Positions 17,377 through 26,443 are shown, counted from the first letter of the stretch. The stretch is 64,000 bases of DNA from Haloarcula limicola (GCF_010119205.1 NZ_WRXM01000001.1:868001-932000); one strand, 5' to 3'. Numbers and translations are program-made. Notes: a model not told the origin generated them from the sequence alone.

Positions 17377-18684
17377 ATGGCACGGCGTTCACGGATCGTC
17401 AGGCTCGCACTGTTACTCCCGCTGCTCGCGCTCACAGCGGTCGTCGCCGAAGTCGTCTCGTATCTCTCGCTGAAGCGCTACGGCGAGGGGATCGACGGAA
17501 TGCCGACGGTCGCCTGGGAGGAGTTCCCGGAGATCGACCGCGAACTGCTCGGGAAGTTCAGTAGCTTTGACCCCGAACTGGGTTGGTGTCCCAAGGCCGG
17601 AGTGAAGAAACAGAAGGACACGGGCGACCACCTCCCCGGCGAGGAGGTCGAACACGTCGTCACGTACTCGATGGACGAGTACGGCAGCCGCACCTGCGTC
17701 AACGACCGCGACCCGGACAACGACCCCACTATCTCGACGTACGGGGACTCGTACTGTTTCTGCCGGGAGGTCGACGACGACGAGACGTTCCAGAACTACC
17801 TCGCTCGCCGCCTCGACACGCACGTCGCCAACTACGGGGCGGGCAACTACGGCCTCGATCAGGCGCTGCTCCGACTGAAACGGCAGTACGACGAGGACCC
17901 GACCGACTACGTGGTGATGACGGTCACGGCCTCCTCGATCGGGCGCATCCTGAGCGTCTGGAAGCACTACCAGGAGTTCGGTAACGTCCTCGCGGTGAAG
18001 CCGCGCTACGAGCTCGACAACGACGGCGAACTCGAACTCGTCGAGAGCCCCATCGACAAGAAGGAGGACCTACTCGACATCGAGTCGCACGCGTCGTTCC
18101 TCAGAGAACACGACTACCACTACGAACACTGGTTCAAGCCCCACAATCCGTCGTTCCCGTACTCCGAGGACTTCCTCGGCGAACCGGAGAACGTCCGGTA
18201 CGCGATCTACGCGACGCTGCAACAGCTCGAACGGCGGTACGAGCGGTCGATCCCCGGCATCGACACCGCGGAACGGCTCCGGGAGACCGAGGTCCGGATG
18301 GAACAGCCCCGGGCGGCGTACCACGACCGGCTGTTCGACGAACACGACGAGCTCTTCCGCGCGCTCGTCGGCGAGTTCGTCTCCTTCGCCGAGGAGAAGG
18401 AGTTCACGCCCGTCTTCGCGATGGTCCAGCAGCACCGATACACGCAGTACGAGAAGGAACACGGCGCGGTCTACGGCGACTTACTCGACCGGCTCGACGA
18501 GGAGTTCGACGCGCTCCAGACAATCGACGTGGCACAGCACCTCAGCACGGACGACACCGAGTCGCTGTACGTCCAGCGGGGCGAGGGCGGCCACTACAGC
18601 CCCGAGACGAACGAGCGGATCGCCGAACTGCTGGACGAGGAACTGTTCGGGACGGAGCAGGAATCGCCCCAGCCCGCGGACTGA
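17377..18684 (+). CDS. Membrane-anchored SGNH/GDSL-hydrolase-like protein
   Basis: A 435-residue protein with an uncleaved-looking N-terminal hydrophobic helix (residues 8-30) and an extracytoplasmic-type body. Block I is YGDSYCF (S125 as candidate nucleophile), a block with NYGAGNYG follows (153-159), and a C-terminal GGHYSPETNERIA segment (H406) replaces the usual DxxH block. The arrangement fits the SGNH superfamily, whose members remove acetyl or other ester groups from surface glycans or lipids. The lack of the Asp before the His means a Ser-His dyad, if active. The substrate is unknown. It is divergent from the UspA gene. Confidence 0.65.
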   Translation: MARRSRIVRLALLLPLLALTAVVAEVVSYLSLKRYGEGIDGMPTVAWEEFPEIDRELLGKFSSFDPELGWCPKAGVKKQKDTGDHLPGEEVEHVVTYSMDEYGSRTCVNDRDPDNDPTISTYGDSYCFCREVDDDETFQNYLARRLDTHVANYGAGNYGLDQALLRLKRQYDEDPTDYVVMTVTASSIGRILSVWKHYQEFGNVLAVKPRYELDNDGELELVESPIDKKEDLLDIESHASFLREHDYHYEHWFKPHNPSFPYSEDFLGEPENVRYAIYATLQQLERRYERSIPGIDTAERLRETEVRMEQPRAAYHDRLFDEHDELFRALVGEFVSFAEEKEFTPVFAMVQQHRYTQYEKEHGAVYGDLLDRLDEEFDALQTIDVAQHLSTDDTESLYVQRGEGGHYSPETNERIAELLDEELFGTEQESPQPAD

Positions 18685-18741
18685 GCCCCTCGCAGAGCAA
18701 CCGCTCCGAGAATTAAGTGGGTCGCCGTCGAACCGCCGCTC

Positions 18742-19131
18742 ATGCAGTTCGACCACGCCGGCGTCGCCACGGACGACGCCGACGCGCTCGCAGCGCTCTA
18801 CGAGACCGCCTTCGACGCATCGGTCGCTCACGAGGAGACGTTCGACGGGCTGCGCGTGACGTTTCTGGATCTGGGCAACGGTTACTTCGAGTTGCTGGAG
18901 CCGCTCCCCGACGCCGAGGGGGCGATCCCGCGGTACCTCGACGCCAACGGGCCGGGACTCCATCACGTCGCCCTCGAGACCGACGACATCGAGGCGGCGC
19001 TGTCTGCCGCCCGAGACGCCGGCGTCGAGCTGATCGACGAGACGCCGCGCCCCGGCGCGTGGGGTCACGAGGTCGCTTTCTGTCACCCGAAGTCCACGGG
19101 CGGCGTATTGGTGGAGTTCGTCGAGCACTGA
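18742..19131 (+). CDS. mce: Methylmalonyl-CoA epimerase
   Basis: A 129-residue vicinal-oxygen-chelate protein that interconverts (S)- and (R)-methylmalonyl-CoA, feeding the mutase encoded at 12361 and 58356. Metal-ligand candidates are H5 (in FDHAGVA), H75 (GLHHVALET) and E125 (LVEFVEH), in the order expected for the family. The length is normal. It is a single gene between the SGNH-like gene and a convergent Mo enzyme; no mutase subunit is adjacent. A glyoxalase-type relative is the alternative, but the match to epimerase motifs is good. Confidence 0.9.
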   Translation: MQFDHAGVATDDADALAALYETAFDASVAHEETFDGLRVTFLDLGNGYFELLEPLPDAEGAIPRYLDANGPGLHHVALETDDIEAALSAARDAGVELIDETPRPGAWGHEVAFCHPKSTGGVLVEFVEH

Positions 19132-19158
19132 GTCACCCGACGCGGCTCGTCCGCCCGG

Positions 19159-20421
19159 TCACTCGACCACCGGGTCCTCGGCGTCGGCGACGGTCACGTC
19201 CACGCCGTTCGGGCGGTAGGCGTTCGCGGCGTAGCCGCCCTCGTTCCACGGGAACTCGTCGTGTTCGAGCGCGTCGTGCCACGACTCCGGCCCGGAGATG
19301 GTGGCCGGCTGACGGCGGCCCCGGTCGTCGCTCGCGCGCGAGAGCAGTTCGTGCGTGCCCGATTCCGCCGCCCACTCGTAGCGGAACAGCCGCCACGCCC
19401 CGGCGTAGTCGGGACCGAACAGTTCCGCGTCGCGCCAGCTCTCGCCGCCGTCGGTGGACACCTCGACGCCCGCGACCGAGTCGTCGCCCGCCCACGCGAC
19501 GCCGCGCACCTCGACGGTGCCGTCCGACCGGGGCGTGACCGTCGACTCGCCGTCGGGCGACCCGATGACCGACATCACGGTCGTATCGAAGGTGTACGGG
19601 GATTCGACGCCACCTTCGAGTTGCGCCCACGTGTCGACCGTCTCGACCGTCTCGTGCACCTCGGGCTCGACGCCGCGCGGGTGGATGCGGTAGGCCTCCT
19701 GCTGCCAGAACGAGTGCTCGCCCGGTCGGTCGAGCGTCCCCTCGGTCACCATCGAGTCCATGACGCGCAGCTCTTCGACCCACTTGACGTTGTTGACGCC
19801 GTACCAACCGGGGACGATGAGGCGAACCGGGAAACCGTGCTCTCGCGGCAGCGGCCGGCCGTTCATCCCGTAGGCGAGGATGCAGTCGTCGAGGGCCTTC
19901 GAGAGCGGGATCGAGCGGGCGAAGACGTCCTCTCCGTCGGAGGGGTCGCCACCGATCGCGGTGAGCCACTCGCCGTCGGCCGACGTGATCCCGCGTTCGC
20001 GCAGGACCGAGCTGACAGGCGTCCCCGTCCAGAACGCGGTGGCGGCGGCCTCGAAGCCCCACTGGACGCTCCCCGTCTGGGGACGGTGTTGCCCGCGGCC
20101 GTTGCCGGCGCACTCCATCGTGTGTGCGACCGCCACCGTCGGGAACTCGTCCCTGATCGCTTCCATCGAGAGCGTCCCCTCGGCATCGCCGGTCAGCGAG
20201 ACGGTCCAGGTGTCTTCGTCGGCATTAGGAATGTCGTTTCGGTGACAGACGAAGTGCTCCTCGATCGGCGTCAGCCAGTTCGCGAACGTCTCCCGACCGG
20301 CCGCACCGACGACGGTGTACTTGTCGGCGTCGTCGCGCGTCTCTCTGACGCCGTCGCCCTTCGCTTCCAGGATCGCCGCGATCTCCTCGTGGCGGCTCTT
20401 CCGGGGTTTCTCTGTGGCCAT
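19159..20421 (-). CDS. Sulfite oxidase family molybdopterin-dependent enzyme
   Basis: A 420-residue protein with a Moco-binding core (residues about 35-270) and a C-terminal beta-sandwich dimerisation domain (about 280-400), the order of sulfite oxidase. The Mo ligand Cys is C104 in MECAGNGR, and the WYGVNNVKW segment that lines the active site is present. There is no heme b5 domain and no Tat signal, so it is probably cytoplasmic or needs an unusual export route. Sulfite or other S/N-oxides are possible substrates. Its electron acceptor is not in the neighbourhood. Confidence 0.88.
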   Translation of the reverse strand: MATEKPRKSRHEEIAAILEAKGDGVRETRDDADKYTVVGAAGRETFANWLTPIEEHFVCHRNDIPNADEDTWTVSLTGDAEGTLSMEAIRDEFPTVAVAHTMECAGNGRGQHRPQTGSVQWGFEAAATAFWTGTPVSSVLRERGITSADGEWLTAIGGDPSDGEDVFARSIPLSKALDDCILAYGMNGRPLPREHGFPVRLIVPGWYGVNNVKWVEELRVMDSMVTEGTLDRPGEHSFWQQEAYRIHPRGVEPEVHETVETVDTWAQLEGGVESPYTFDTTVMSVIGSPDGESTVTPRSDGTVEVRGVAWAGDDSVAGVEVSTDGGESWRDAELFGPDYAGAWRLFRYEWAAESGTHELLSRASDDRGRRQPATISGPESWHDALEHDEFPWNEGGYAANAYRPNGVDVTVADAEDPVVE

Positions 20422-20530
20422 AGCTATCGTTTCACATGGGTAGGGGATAATAATTCGGCCGGCGCGTCGTCTCTCGGCTCGCGGCGATGCGGGCGGTCCC
20501 CCCCACGAGCGGCGTTGGTCGAACGCGGCG

Positions 20531-21349
20531 TTAGGCCGGTTCGGCGTCCTCGTCGGCCCGTTCGGCCTCGTCCGGTAACTCCTCGGAGCGGTCGCGCTCG
20601 TCTAAGAACCGCTCCCAGAGCTGTCTCGCGCCCTCGGTCATCCGCTCGGGCGGTTCGGCGAACCACGCCGCCCCGACCAGTTCCGATTCGTCGACCTCGA
20701 TAGCGCCGCTCGCGTACGTCGCTCGGAAGTAGACGTCGAGCGTGTGGACCGACCCCTGCGCGTCCGTCTCGGGGTAGTACTTGCGGTGGAACACCTCTTC
20801 GACGCCGTCGATGGTACAGCGGATGTTCGTCTGTTCGTTCGCGCGCCGGAGCGTGGTCCCCTGCATCGACTCGTACTGCATCTTCTCGCCGCCGCCGGGC
20901 AGCGCCCACACGTCGGCCCCGCGGCCCAGCACCATCAGCACGCGGTCGCGGGTGTCGCCGCCGGCGTGCGCCGGGATGTTCTCGCTCAGCTCGGGCAGGT
21001 CCTCGCCGTCGCGGACGATGAACACGACGCTGTTGCCGTCGTACCCGGTGTTGTTCGTCGCGGTGAACACCTCGGTGTAGTCGGCCGGCGACAGTTCGAA
21101 CGTCTCCTCGGTCACCGGCAACTCGCCGTACATCGCGCGGAGGTCGTCGAGCTTCCGCTCGACGTTGATCTCGTTCATCTTGTCGAGGACGTTCTCCTCG
21201 GTCTCTTCGGTTCCCTCGGCCCCTCCGGCGGTCTCGGCGTCGGGATCGTCGAGTTCCGCCTCGTCGACGGCGTCTACTTCCAGTTCGTCCCCCGTCGCAT
21301 CTGCCGGTTCGTCTCCCCCCACGTCGTTCGCACTGTCATCCCCAGTCAT
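20531..21349 (-). CDS. Nudix-hydrolase-like protein with a degenerate Nudix box
   Basis: A 272-residue protein. Residues 1-60 are an acidic, probably disordered leader, and about 105-245 form a Nudix-fold domain. The Nudix box GX5EX7REUXEEXGU reads G154 to E160 correctly, but the next part is RRANEQTNI (168-176). The first Glu of the REUXEE part is an Arg, one of the two later Glu residues is a Gln, and the Gly is an Asn. Hydrolytic activity is therefore doubtful. A sensor or regulator role, or a changed substrate, is possible. It is divergent from the nucleotidyltransferase gene. Confidence 0.7.
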   Translation of the reverse strand: MTGDDSANDVGGDEPADATGDELEVDAVDEAELDDPDAETAGGAEGTEETEENVLDKMNEINVERKLDDLRAMYGELPVTEETFELSPADYTEVFTATNNTGYDGNSVVFIVRDGEDLPELSENIPAHAGGDTRDRVLMVLGRGADVWALPGGGEKMQYESMQGTTLRRANEQTNIRCTIDGVEEVFHRKYYPETDAQGSVHTLDVYFRATYASGAIEVDESELVGAAWFAEPPERMTEGARQLWERFLDERDRSEELPDEAERADEDAEPA

Positions 21350-21435
21350 ACGTGTGAGGTTCCCGCGGACACCGATAAATGACGCGGTGCCGAGAGATGA
21401 AAAGGGACTTGTCGATTCGAGGAGTCGGTGCCGGT

Positions 21436-22404
21436 ATGAAAGCGATCGTCCTCGCAGGCGGGTACGCGACTCGACTCTGGCCCGTGACGAAACAGCGGCC
21501 CAAGATGCTCCTCCCCATCGGCGACTCGACGGTCATCGACCGCATCCTCCGAGATTTAGAGACCGACGACCGCATCACCGACATCTTCGTCAGCACGAAC
21601 GAGCGGTTCGCCGAGGACTTCCGCGACCACCTCTCGGCGAGTTCCTACGACAAGGTTGACCTGACCATCGAGGAGACGACCGAAGAGGACGAGAAGTTCG
21701 GTGTCGTCGGCGCGCTGGCTCAACTGGTCGACCGCGAGGAACTCGGCGACGAGGACCTGTTGGTCGTCGCCGGCGACAACCTCATCAGCTTCGACATCGC
21801 CGACTTCCTCGACCGGTTCGAGTCCCACGGCGACCCGACGCTCGCGGCCTACGATGTCGGCTCGCTGGAGAAGGCGAAGTCCTACGGGCTCATCGAGACC
21901 GACGGCGACGAGGTCGTCGACTTTCAGGAGAAGCCCGAGAACCCCAAGAGCACGCTCGTCTCCATCGCTTGCTACGCGTTCCCGTCCGAATCCATCCGGT
22001 TCGACGAGTACCTCTCGGGCGGTAACAACCCCGACGAACCGGGCTGGTTCATCCAGTGGCTGGTCGAGAACGGGCCGGTCCGCTCCTTCACCTTCGACGA
22101 GGCGTGGTACGACATCGGCACCCCCGAGAGCTACCTCGAAGCCGTCGCCTGGGAACTCGAAGGCGAGAACCTCGTCGCCGAGGACGCGAGCGTCGAGAAC
22201 ACGACGCTCGGCGAGAACGTCCACGTCCTCTCGGGTGCGGAAGTCGTCAACTCCAGTCTGGACAACAGCGTCGTCTTCCAGAACGCGACTATCGTCGACG
22301 CCGACATCCGCAACTCGATCATCGACAAGGACACTCACATCGAGAGTCTGGATCTCGCCGGCGCGCTCATCGGCGCGCACACGCAGTTGACGAACGGGAA
22401 CTGA
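21436..22404 (+). CDS. Sugar-phosphate nucleotidyltransferase (NDP-sugar pyrophosphorylase)
   Basis: A 322-residue enzyme with the nucleotide-binding signature LAGGYATRLWPVTKQRPKML at its N-terminus, which holds the G-x-G-T-R-L and catalytic Lys motif. The catalytic core runs to about residue 235. The tail (about 245-322) has a left-handed beta-helix pattern of hexapeptide-like repeats (ENTTLGENVHV, NATIVDAD). It would form an NDP-sugar from NTP and a sugar-1-phosphate for glycoprotein or exopolysaccharide synthesis; glucose or another hexose is likely but unproved. The ATG at 21436 is used because the canonical MKAIVLAGG begins there. Confidence 0.88.
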   Translation: MKAIVLAGGYATRLWPVTKQRPKMLLPIGDSTVIDRILRDLETDDRITDIFVSTNERFAEDFRDHLSASSYDKVDLTIEETTEEDEKFGVVGALAQLVDREELGDEDLLVVAGDNLISFDIADFLDRFESHGDPTLAAYDVGSLEKAKSYGLIETDGDEVVDFQEKPENPKSTLVSIACYAFPSESIRFDEYLSGGNNPDEPGWFIQWLVENGPVRSFTFDEAWYDIGTPESYLEAVAWELEGENLVAEDASVENTTLGENVHVLSGAEVVNSSLDNSVVFQNATIVDADIRNSIIDKDTHIESLDLAGALIGAHTQLTNGN

Positions 22405-22437
22405 GCGCTCCTTCTCGGCGACCCCCTCGGACGTCTC

Positions 22438-22583
22438 TCACTCGCGGTCGGTTCGGTTCACTCCAGCCACGCGCCCGTGACCTGAATTGTCCCGCGCGTT
22501 CCGTCCCACTCCGTCTCGTACTCCAGTTCGATACGTCGGTCCATATGCGGCCCGTCGGTCACCAGCGTCTCGAACTCCCCGCC
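22438..22583 (-). pseudogene. Duplicated 3' end of dph6 (remnant)
   Basis: This segment repeats the last 41 codons and stop of the intact dph6 gene at 22780-23499, plus about 20 bases beyond the stop. The reading frame is kept, and the translated tail differs at one residue (Gly for Asp, four from the end). Within the coding part I count five base differences, four of them synonymous. There is no start codon or N-terminal domain, so it cannot make the enzyme. It lies beside the hairpin-rich element at 22584-22700. Confidence 0.8.
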
Positions 22584-22700
22584 GTACCTTTTTCTTCGTC
22601 GGGTTTCCTCGTTCGCTTCGTCTCGCGGCTACGCCGCTCGTCTCGCTCGCTGCGGGAACCACTCCTCGAAAAATCTACGCTAAAAAGCCGGCCACTCGTT
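22584..22700. repeat. Hairpin-rich intergenic element, copy 1
   Basis: Begins with GTACCTTTTTC and holds the core AAAAATCTACGCTAAAAA at 22669-22686. The same core occurs twice, in opposite orientation, at 50585 and 50799. Between them are palindromic Arg/Ser-codon-like stems such as GCGGCTACGCCGC. The element sits between convergent genes, so a bidirectional terminator is one reading; a dispersed repeat is another. Confidence 0.6.
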
Positions 22701-22779
22701 CGTTCCGGTTCACGGCTTCGCCGTTCACCATTCGAGGTCGCTCCGCGACCTCGCTTCACTCACTCGCGGCCGGTTCGGT

Positions 22780-23499
22780 TCACTCCAGCCACGCGTCCGT
22801 GACCTGAATCGTCCCGCGCGTTCCGTCCCACTCCGTCTCGTACTCCAGTTCGATACGTCGATCCATGTGCGGCCCGTCGGTCACCAGCGTCTCGAACTCC
22901 CCTCCTTCGCCGAGGATGTGGACGCCGTACTCCTCGTGGAGTTCCTCGAGTTCGTCCAGCGCGTCGGCGTCGAGACGGCGGCCGAGCCACGATTCGTCGA
23001 GACCGTAGGCGGCGACGCGGATGATTCTGATCTCGAAGCCGGCGTCGAGCATCGCGTCGGCGAGGTCGCGGGGGTTCTCTTGCCAGAGCGGGGCGAAGAC
23101 GTTCGCCTCCAGCCGCTCGGCCATCGCCTCGATGCGGGTGGTCTGGTACTCGCTCTCGACCGCGCCGGCGGTGACGCCGCCGACGCCGTCGGGCAGTTCC
23201 GCGTCGAGTTCGCGCAGGGCGGCCTCCAGTGGTTCGAGTTCCTCGTCGCCCTGCCGCCCGGAGTCGACGGCCTCGGCCGCTTCGAAGTCGTCGGGTTCGA
23301 CTTCCAGCAGCGGGACGCCGATGCTCTCGGCGGCCAGCGACGCCAGCCGGGTCGCCGGGACGTGATACATGTACGAGTCGCCCTCGGGGTGGACCGTCAC
23401 CAGTCGCTCGACGGCGTAGCCGCGTTCGAGCGCGCGATAGAGCGCCCACGAGGAGTCCTTGCCGCCGGAGAACAGCGACACCCACGCGCCGTCTGTCAT
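22780..23499 (-). CDS. dph6: Diphthine--ammonia ligase (Dph6 family)
   Basis: A 239-residue ATP-dependent amidase that would make the last step of diphthamide synthesis on translation elongation factor 2. The PP-loop SGGKDS (S11-S16) binds ATP, and the segment with PLW and the DPH6-type ENPRDLADAMLDAGFE region follow. The start at ATG 23499 is fixed by the PP-loop position; the longer ORF has no family sequence upstream. It is the last gene of the leftward run PAC2, SppA, DUF373, Dph6, with a gap of 35 bases to the DUF373 stop. Its 3' end is repeated just downstream. Confidence 0.9.
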   Translation of the reverse strand: MTDGAWVSLFSGGKDSSWALYRALERGYAVERLVTVHPEGDSYMYHVPATRLASLAAESIGVPLLEVEPDDFEAAEAVDSGRQGDEELEPLEAALRELDAELPDGVGGVTAGAVESEYQTTRIEAMAERLEANVFAPLWQENPRDLADAMLDAGFEIRIIRVAAYGLDESWLGRRLDADALDELEELHEEYGVHILGEGGEFETLVTDGPHMDRRIELEYETEWDGTRGTIQVTDAWLE

Positions 23500-23534
23500 G
23501 TCCGGGGGTATCCCGGCCGGGCGTAAATCGCTGT

Positions 23535-24659
23535 CTATTCCACCAGTTCCCCCTCGATGTCGGTCTTGCTGACGTAGGCGGCGACCCGGACGCCGACGAG
23601 GCTGATGAGGATGCCCGCGAGGATGAACAGCGCGAGGCGGGTGCCCGCCTCCATGGCGAAGCCGTTGATCTCGACGACGCCGAAGTCCATCGGCGGGACG
23701 CGGAACGGTCCGAACACGCTCGCGCGTTCGAGGAAGTACGCCGAGAAGCCGCGGACGACCAGCCCGACCGCCACCGCGCCGAACGGGAGGTTGACGTACG
23801 CGCTGCGGACCCCCTCGCGTTCGAGGAGTTCGTCGAGCAGCCGGCCCAGCGAGGCCGCGAGCGCCGCCGCGGTGAGCCACGGGACGCTCTCGAAGAGGAA
23901 GCGGTTGGCGAGGAGGAACGGACTCGAGGAATCGATGGGCGAGATCTCCAGCGCGCCGGCGAACATGCCGACGACGGAGAGGCCGGCGGCGACGACGTAC
24001 GTCACGAGCGACACCTGGCCGGAGTAGAGCGCCTCGCGGGTCTGACTCGGCAGCCGCGAGAGGTAGGCGTCGATCCCGAGTCCCTTGTAGATGAGGAAGA
24101 CGCCGAAGGCGGCGGCGATGGCCCCGACGGCGATGGTGGTGCTGTCCAAGACGATGAGCAACAGCGGGAACGCCAGCATGGCGAGACCGATGGGGACGAG
24201 GACCGTCTTGCGCAGTTCCTCGTCGGCGAGGAACTGCTTGAGCAGGTAGTACGTCGACTCGATGTCGCGGGCCTGTCGGACGACGACCCGGTCGACGGCG
24301 TCGACGCGGACCCGGCTCTCGACGATGGGGACCAGCCGCTCGTCCTCGGCGCTGTCGACGACGACGACGGCGGAGTCGGGCTCGTACTCGGCGACGATCG
24401 ACTCCGTCTGGGCGGCGATCTTCCGGTCGGAGCCGACGGCGTCGCTCCCGCCGCCGACGACGGCGACGACCGGGTCGTCACCGCTCGCTTCGAGGTCCGC
24501 TGCCACCCGAAGCCCCTCCAGCAGGCAGTTGACGCGGCTGTCTTCGGGATCTTCGACCCCCGTCTCCGTTATCATCGACTCGACGGCGTGCCGCCCGACG
24601 ACCGGGTACTCGTCCGCGACCGGGCTGTTCCGGTCGATACACACCACCAACGTGGTCAC
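23535..24659 (-). CDS. DUF373 family membrane protein
   Basis: A 374-residue protein. Residues 1-125 form a soluble Rossmann-like domain with conserved acidic residues (CIDRNSP, VVGGGSDAVGSD). Residues 130-365 hold about six to seven membrane helices. This architecture is the archaeal DUF373 family, of unknown function, often found near proteasome or protease genes in archaea. Here it lies in a run with a PAC2 protein and SppA. A regulatory role in membrane proteostasis is inference. The N-terminal domain is likely cytoplasmic. Confidence 0.88.
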   Translation of the reverse strand: MTTLVVCIDRNSPVADEYPVVGRHAVESMITETGVEDPEDSRVNCLLEGLRVAADLEASGDDPVVAVVGGGSDAVGSDRKIAAQTESIVAEYEPDSAVVVVDSAEDERLVPIVESRVRVDAVDRVVVRQARDIESTYYLLKQFLADEELRKTVLVPIGLAMLAFPLLLIVLDSTTIAVGAIAAAFGVFLIYKGLGIDAYLSRLPSQTREALYSGQVSLVTYVVAAGLSVVGMFAGALEISPIDSSSPFLLANRFLFESVPWLTAAALAASLGRLLDELLEREGVRSAYVNLPFGAVAVGLVVRGFSAYFLERASVFGPFRVPPMDFGVVEINGFAMEAGTRLALFILAGILISLVGVRVAAYVSKTDIEGELVE

Positions 24660-24707
24660 ACCGAGTGTGAGTACGCCCCGAGATAAAAACCCTCGCGCCG
24701 GCGTCGG

Positions 24708-25703
24708 CTACTTCCGGAAGGAGAGGCCGTCGACGTCGCCCTCCGCCGCGTCGGTGATGCCAGCCCCGAGCGCGAAGGCGACCTGCTGTGCACCCCCGCG
24801 GAGCCGCTCCATGACGCCGCGGTCGGCCTCGAACTCGGCGACGGTGACCGGCTCCCCGATGAGGTGTTCAAGGCGGTCCTCGACGTCCTCTCGGGTCCCG
24901 ATGTCGTCGACGAGCCCCAGTTCGTCGGCCTCGCTCCCGAGGTAAACGCGGGCCTCGGTCTCCCTGACGAGTTCGTCGTCGATGCCCCGGCCCTCCGCGA
25001 CCGTCTCGACGAACTGGTCGTAGTAGTCGTCGATGAGCCCCTGGAGGTACGCCCGCTCGTCCTCGGTCATCTCCTTCAGGGGCGTTCCGGCGTCCTTGTA
25101 CTTCCCGGCGGTGAACTGCTCGTAGTCGAGGCCGAGGCGGTCGCCGAGGTCCTTGGCGTTGACCCGCGACCCGATGACGCCGATGGAGCCGACGATAGAG
25201 CCCTCGCGGGCGTAGAGCTCGTCACAGCCGGCGGCGATGTCGTAGCCGCCGCTGGCACAGACGTCCGTGGCGTACGCGATGGTCGGCCCGTCGAAGCGCT
25301 CGGCGGCCAGTCGGATGTCCTCGCTCGGGACGATCTCGCCGCCGGGCGTGTTGAGCTTCACGAGCAGCGCCTCCGCGCCGCGGTCGTCGTCCGCGCTCTC
25401 TATCTGTTCGACCACGTCGTCGGCGCTGGTCCCGGTGGGCGAGCTGATGGCTCCGCCGCCGCCGTCGCGGGTTATCGGCCCCTCGACGGCGACTTCGGCG
25501 ACGTTGTGCGAGGGGATCAGCGACCCGGCGACGTTGCCCGCGATACGCACCGCGAGGAGGGTGGCGACGAGTGCCAACACGACCCCGAGCAGCTGCGCGA
25601 GGTCGTCGGGAACCGTCACGAAGAGGAACCAGCCGACGACGAGGGCGACCACTGCGGCGACGAGGACGACCGCCAGCCGCGCGACTGACTCTGCCTCGAC
25701 CAT
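24708..25703 (-). CDS. sppA: Signal peptide peptidase SppA (S49 family)
   Basis: A 331-residue membrane-anchored serine protease. Two hydrophobic helices lie in the first 60 residues, and the protease domain follows. Candidate dyad residues are S151 (in ASGGYDIAAG) and K203 (in FTAGKYKDAG). Their spacing of 52 residues equals that of characterised SppA enzymes with a Ser-Lys dyad. The role is to degrade cleaved signal peptides or damaged membrane proteins. The gene overlaps the PAC2 stop by one base, implying translational coupling. The C-terminal tail is short. Confidence 0.92.
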   Translation of the reverse strand: MVEAESVARLAVVLVAAVVALVVGWFLFVTVPDDLAQLLGVVLALVATLLAVRIAGNVAGSLIPSHNVAEVAVEGPITRDGGGGAISSPTGTSADDVVEQIESADDDRGAEALLVKLNTPGGEIVPSEDIRLAAERFDGPTIAYATDVCASGGYDIAAGCDELYAREGSIVGSIGVIGSRVNAKDLGDRLGLDYEQFTAGKYKDAGTPLKEMTEDERAYLQGLIDDYYDQFVETVAEGRGIDDELVRETEARVYLGSEADELGLVDDIGTREDVEDRLEHLIGEPVTVAEFEADRGVMERLRGGAQQVAFALGAGITDAAEGDVDGLSFRK

Positions 25704-26443
25704 TACTGGTACATCCCCAGCGGTCGGGCGCTCGTGCTCTCCTCTTCCTCGGCGTTCTGCATCTGCTTCGCCAGCCGCTCCTTGGCCTCGCCGATCTCCT
25801 CGGCCTGCTCGACCAGCGCCTCGGTGTCGACCTCGAACTCACCGAGCGGGCCGATACCGGTGTTCAAGAGCGCTCTCGCGGCTTCCGGGTCGGGGAACTG
25901 CGGGTCCGCCTCGACGACGAGGCCGACGCCGGTCATCCCGATCCGCTGGGCTTCGTGGACGAGCGCGCCCGTCGGGCCGGTCACCGCCCCGGACTCGGTG
26001 GGCGCGCCGATATCGGCCTCTTCGAGCAGCGTCTCGCCGTCGCCGGTGGCGATACCGTACACCTCGGGGACGTCGTCCTTCTCGGCGGGCATCCCGCTGA
26101 GGAAGATCGGCGTCAGACCCTGGCTATCGAACCAGCCGACGAGGCAACTGGCGAACTCGTCGGCGGCCGACGGCGAGACCGGCGCGTCGCTCTGGAGGAC
26201 GAGCAGGTCCCGCTCGGCGTCGGCGTAGACACGCACCGGAGCCCTGACCGTCGGGTCGCCCTCCGCGTACACCGCGATCTCCGGCAGCCCCTCGCAGAGC
26301 ACGCTGGCGTAGTGCTCCATGTCGTAGCTGTCGACGAGGTGGTCGGCGGCGATCTTCCCGACGAGACCGACGCCGGGCAACCCCTCCACGAGCGTGGGGT
26401 CCTCGAACTCGATGCCCTCTCGGTGGACCTGTACCTGAGCCAT
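25703..26443 (-). CDS. PAC2 family protein (proteasome assembly chaperone-like)
   Basis: A 246-residue soluble protein with the family start EFEDPTLVEGLPGVGLVGKIAADHLV and the central PEIAVYAEGDPTVRAPVRVY segment. PAC2 proteins resemble eukaryotic proteasome assembly chaperones; the archaeal PbaA/PbaB relatives bind proteasome alpha subunits. The last 45 residues form a coiled-coil-like helix with EEIGEAKERLAKQM, followed by a tail ending LGMYQ. A C-terminal HbYX motif has a hydrophobic-Tyr-any end; here M-Y-Q fits, so docking to a proteasome is plausible. First gene of the SppA run. Confidence 0.9.
   Translation of the reverse strand: MAQVQVHREGIEFEDPTLVEGLPGVGLVGKIAADHLVDSYDMEHYASVLCEGLPEIAVYAEGDPTVRAPVRVYADAERDLLVLQSDAPVSPSAADEFASCLVGWFDSQGLTPIFLSGMPAEKDDVPEVYGIATGDGETLLEEADIGAPTESGAVTGPTGALVHEAQRIGMTGVGLVVEADPQFPDPEAARALLNTGIGPLGEFEVDTEALVEQAEEIGEAKERLAKQMQNAEEEESTSARPLGMYQ

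Noticed and set aside
22438-22662. A 74-codon minus-strand ORF with Arg-rich sequence in the duplicated dph6 tail
   Set aside because: It reads the remnant in the wrong frame; the right frame matches the Dph6 C-terminus.
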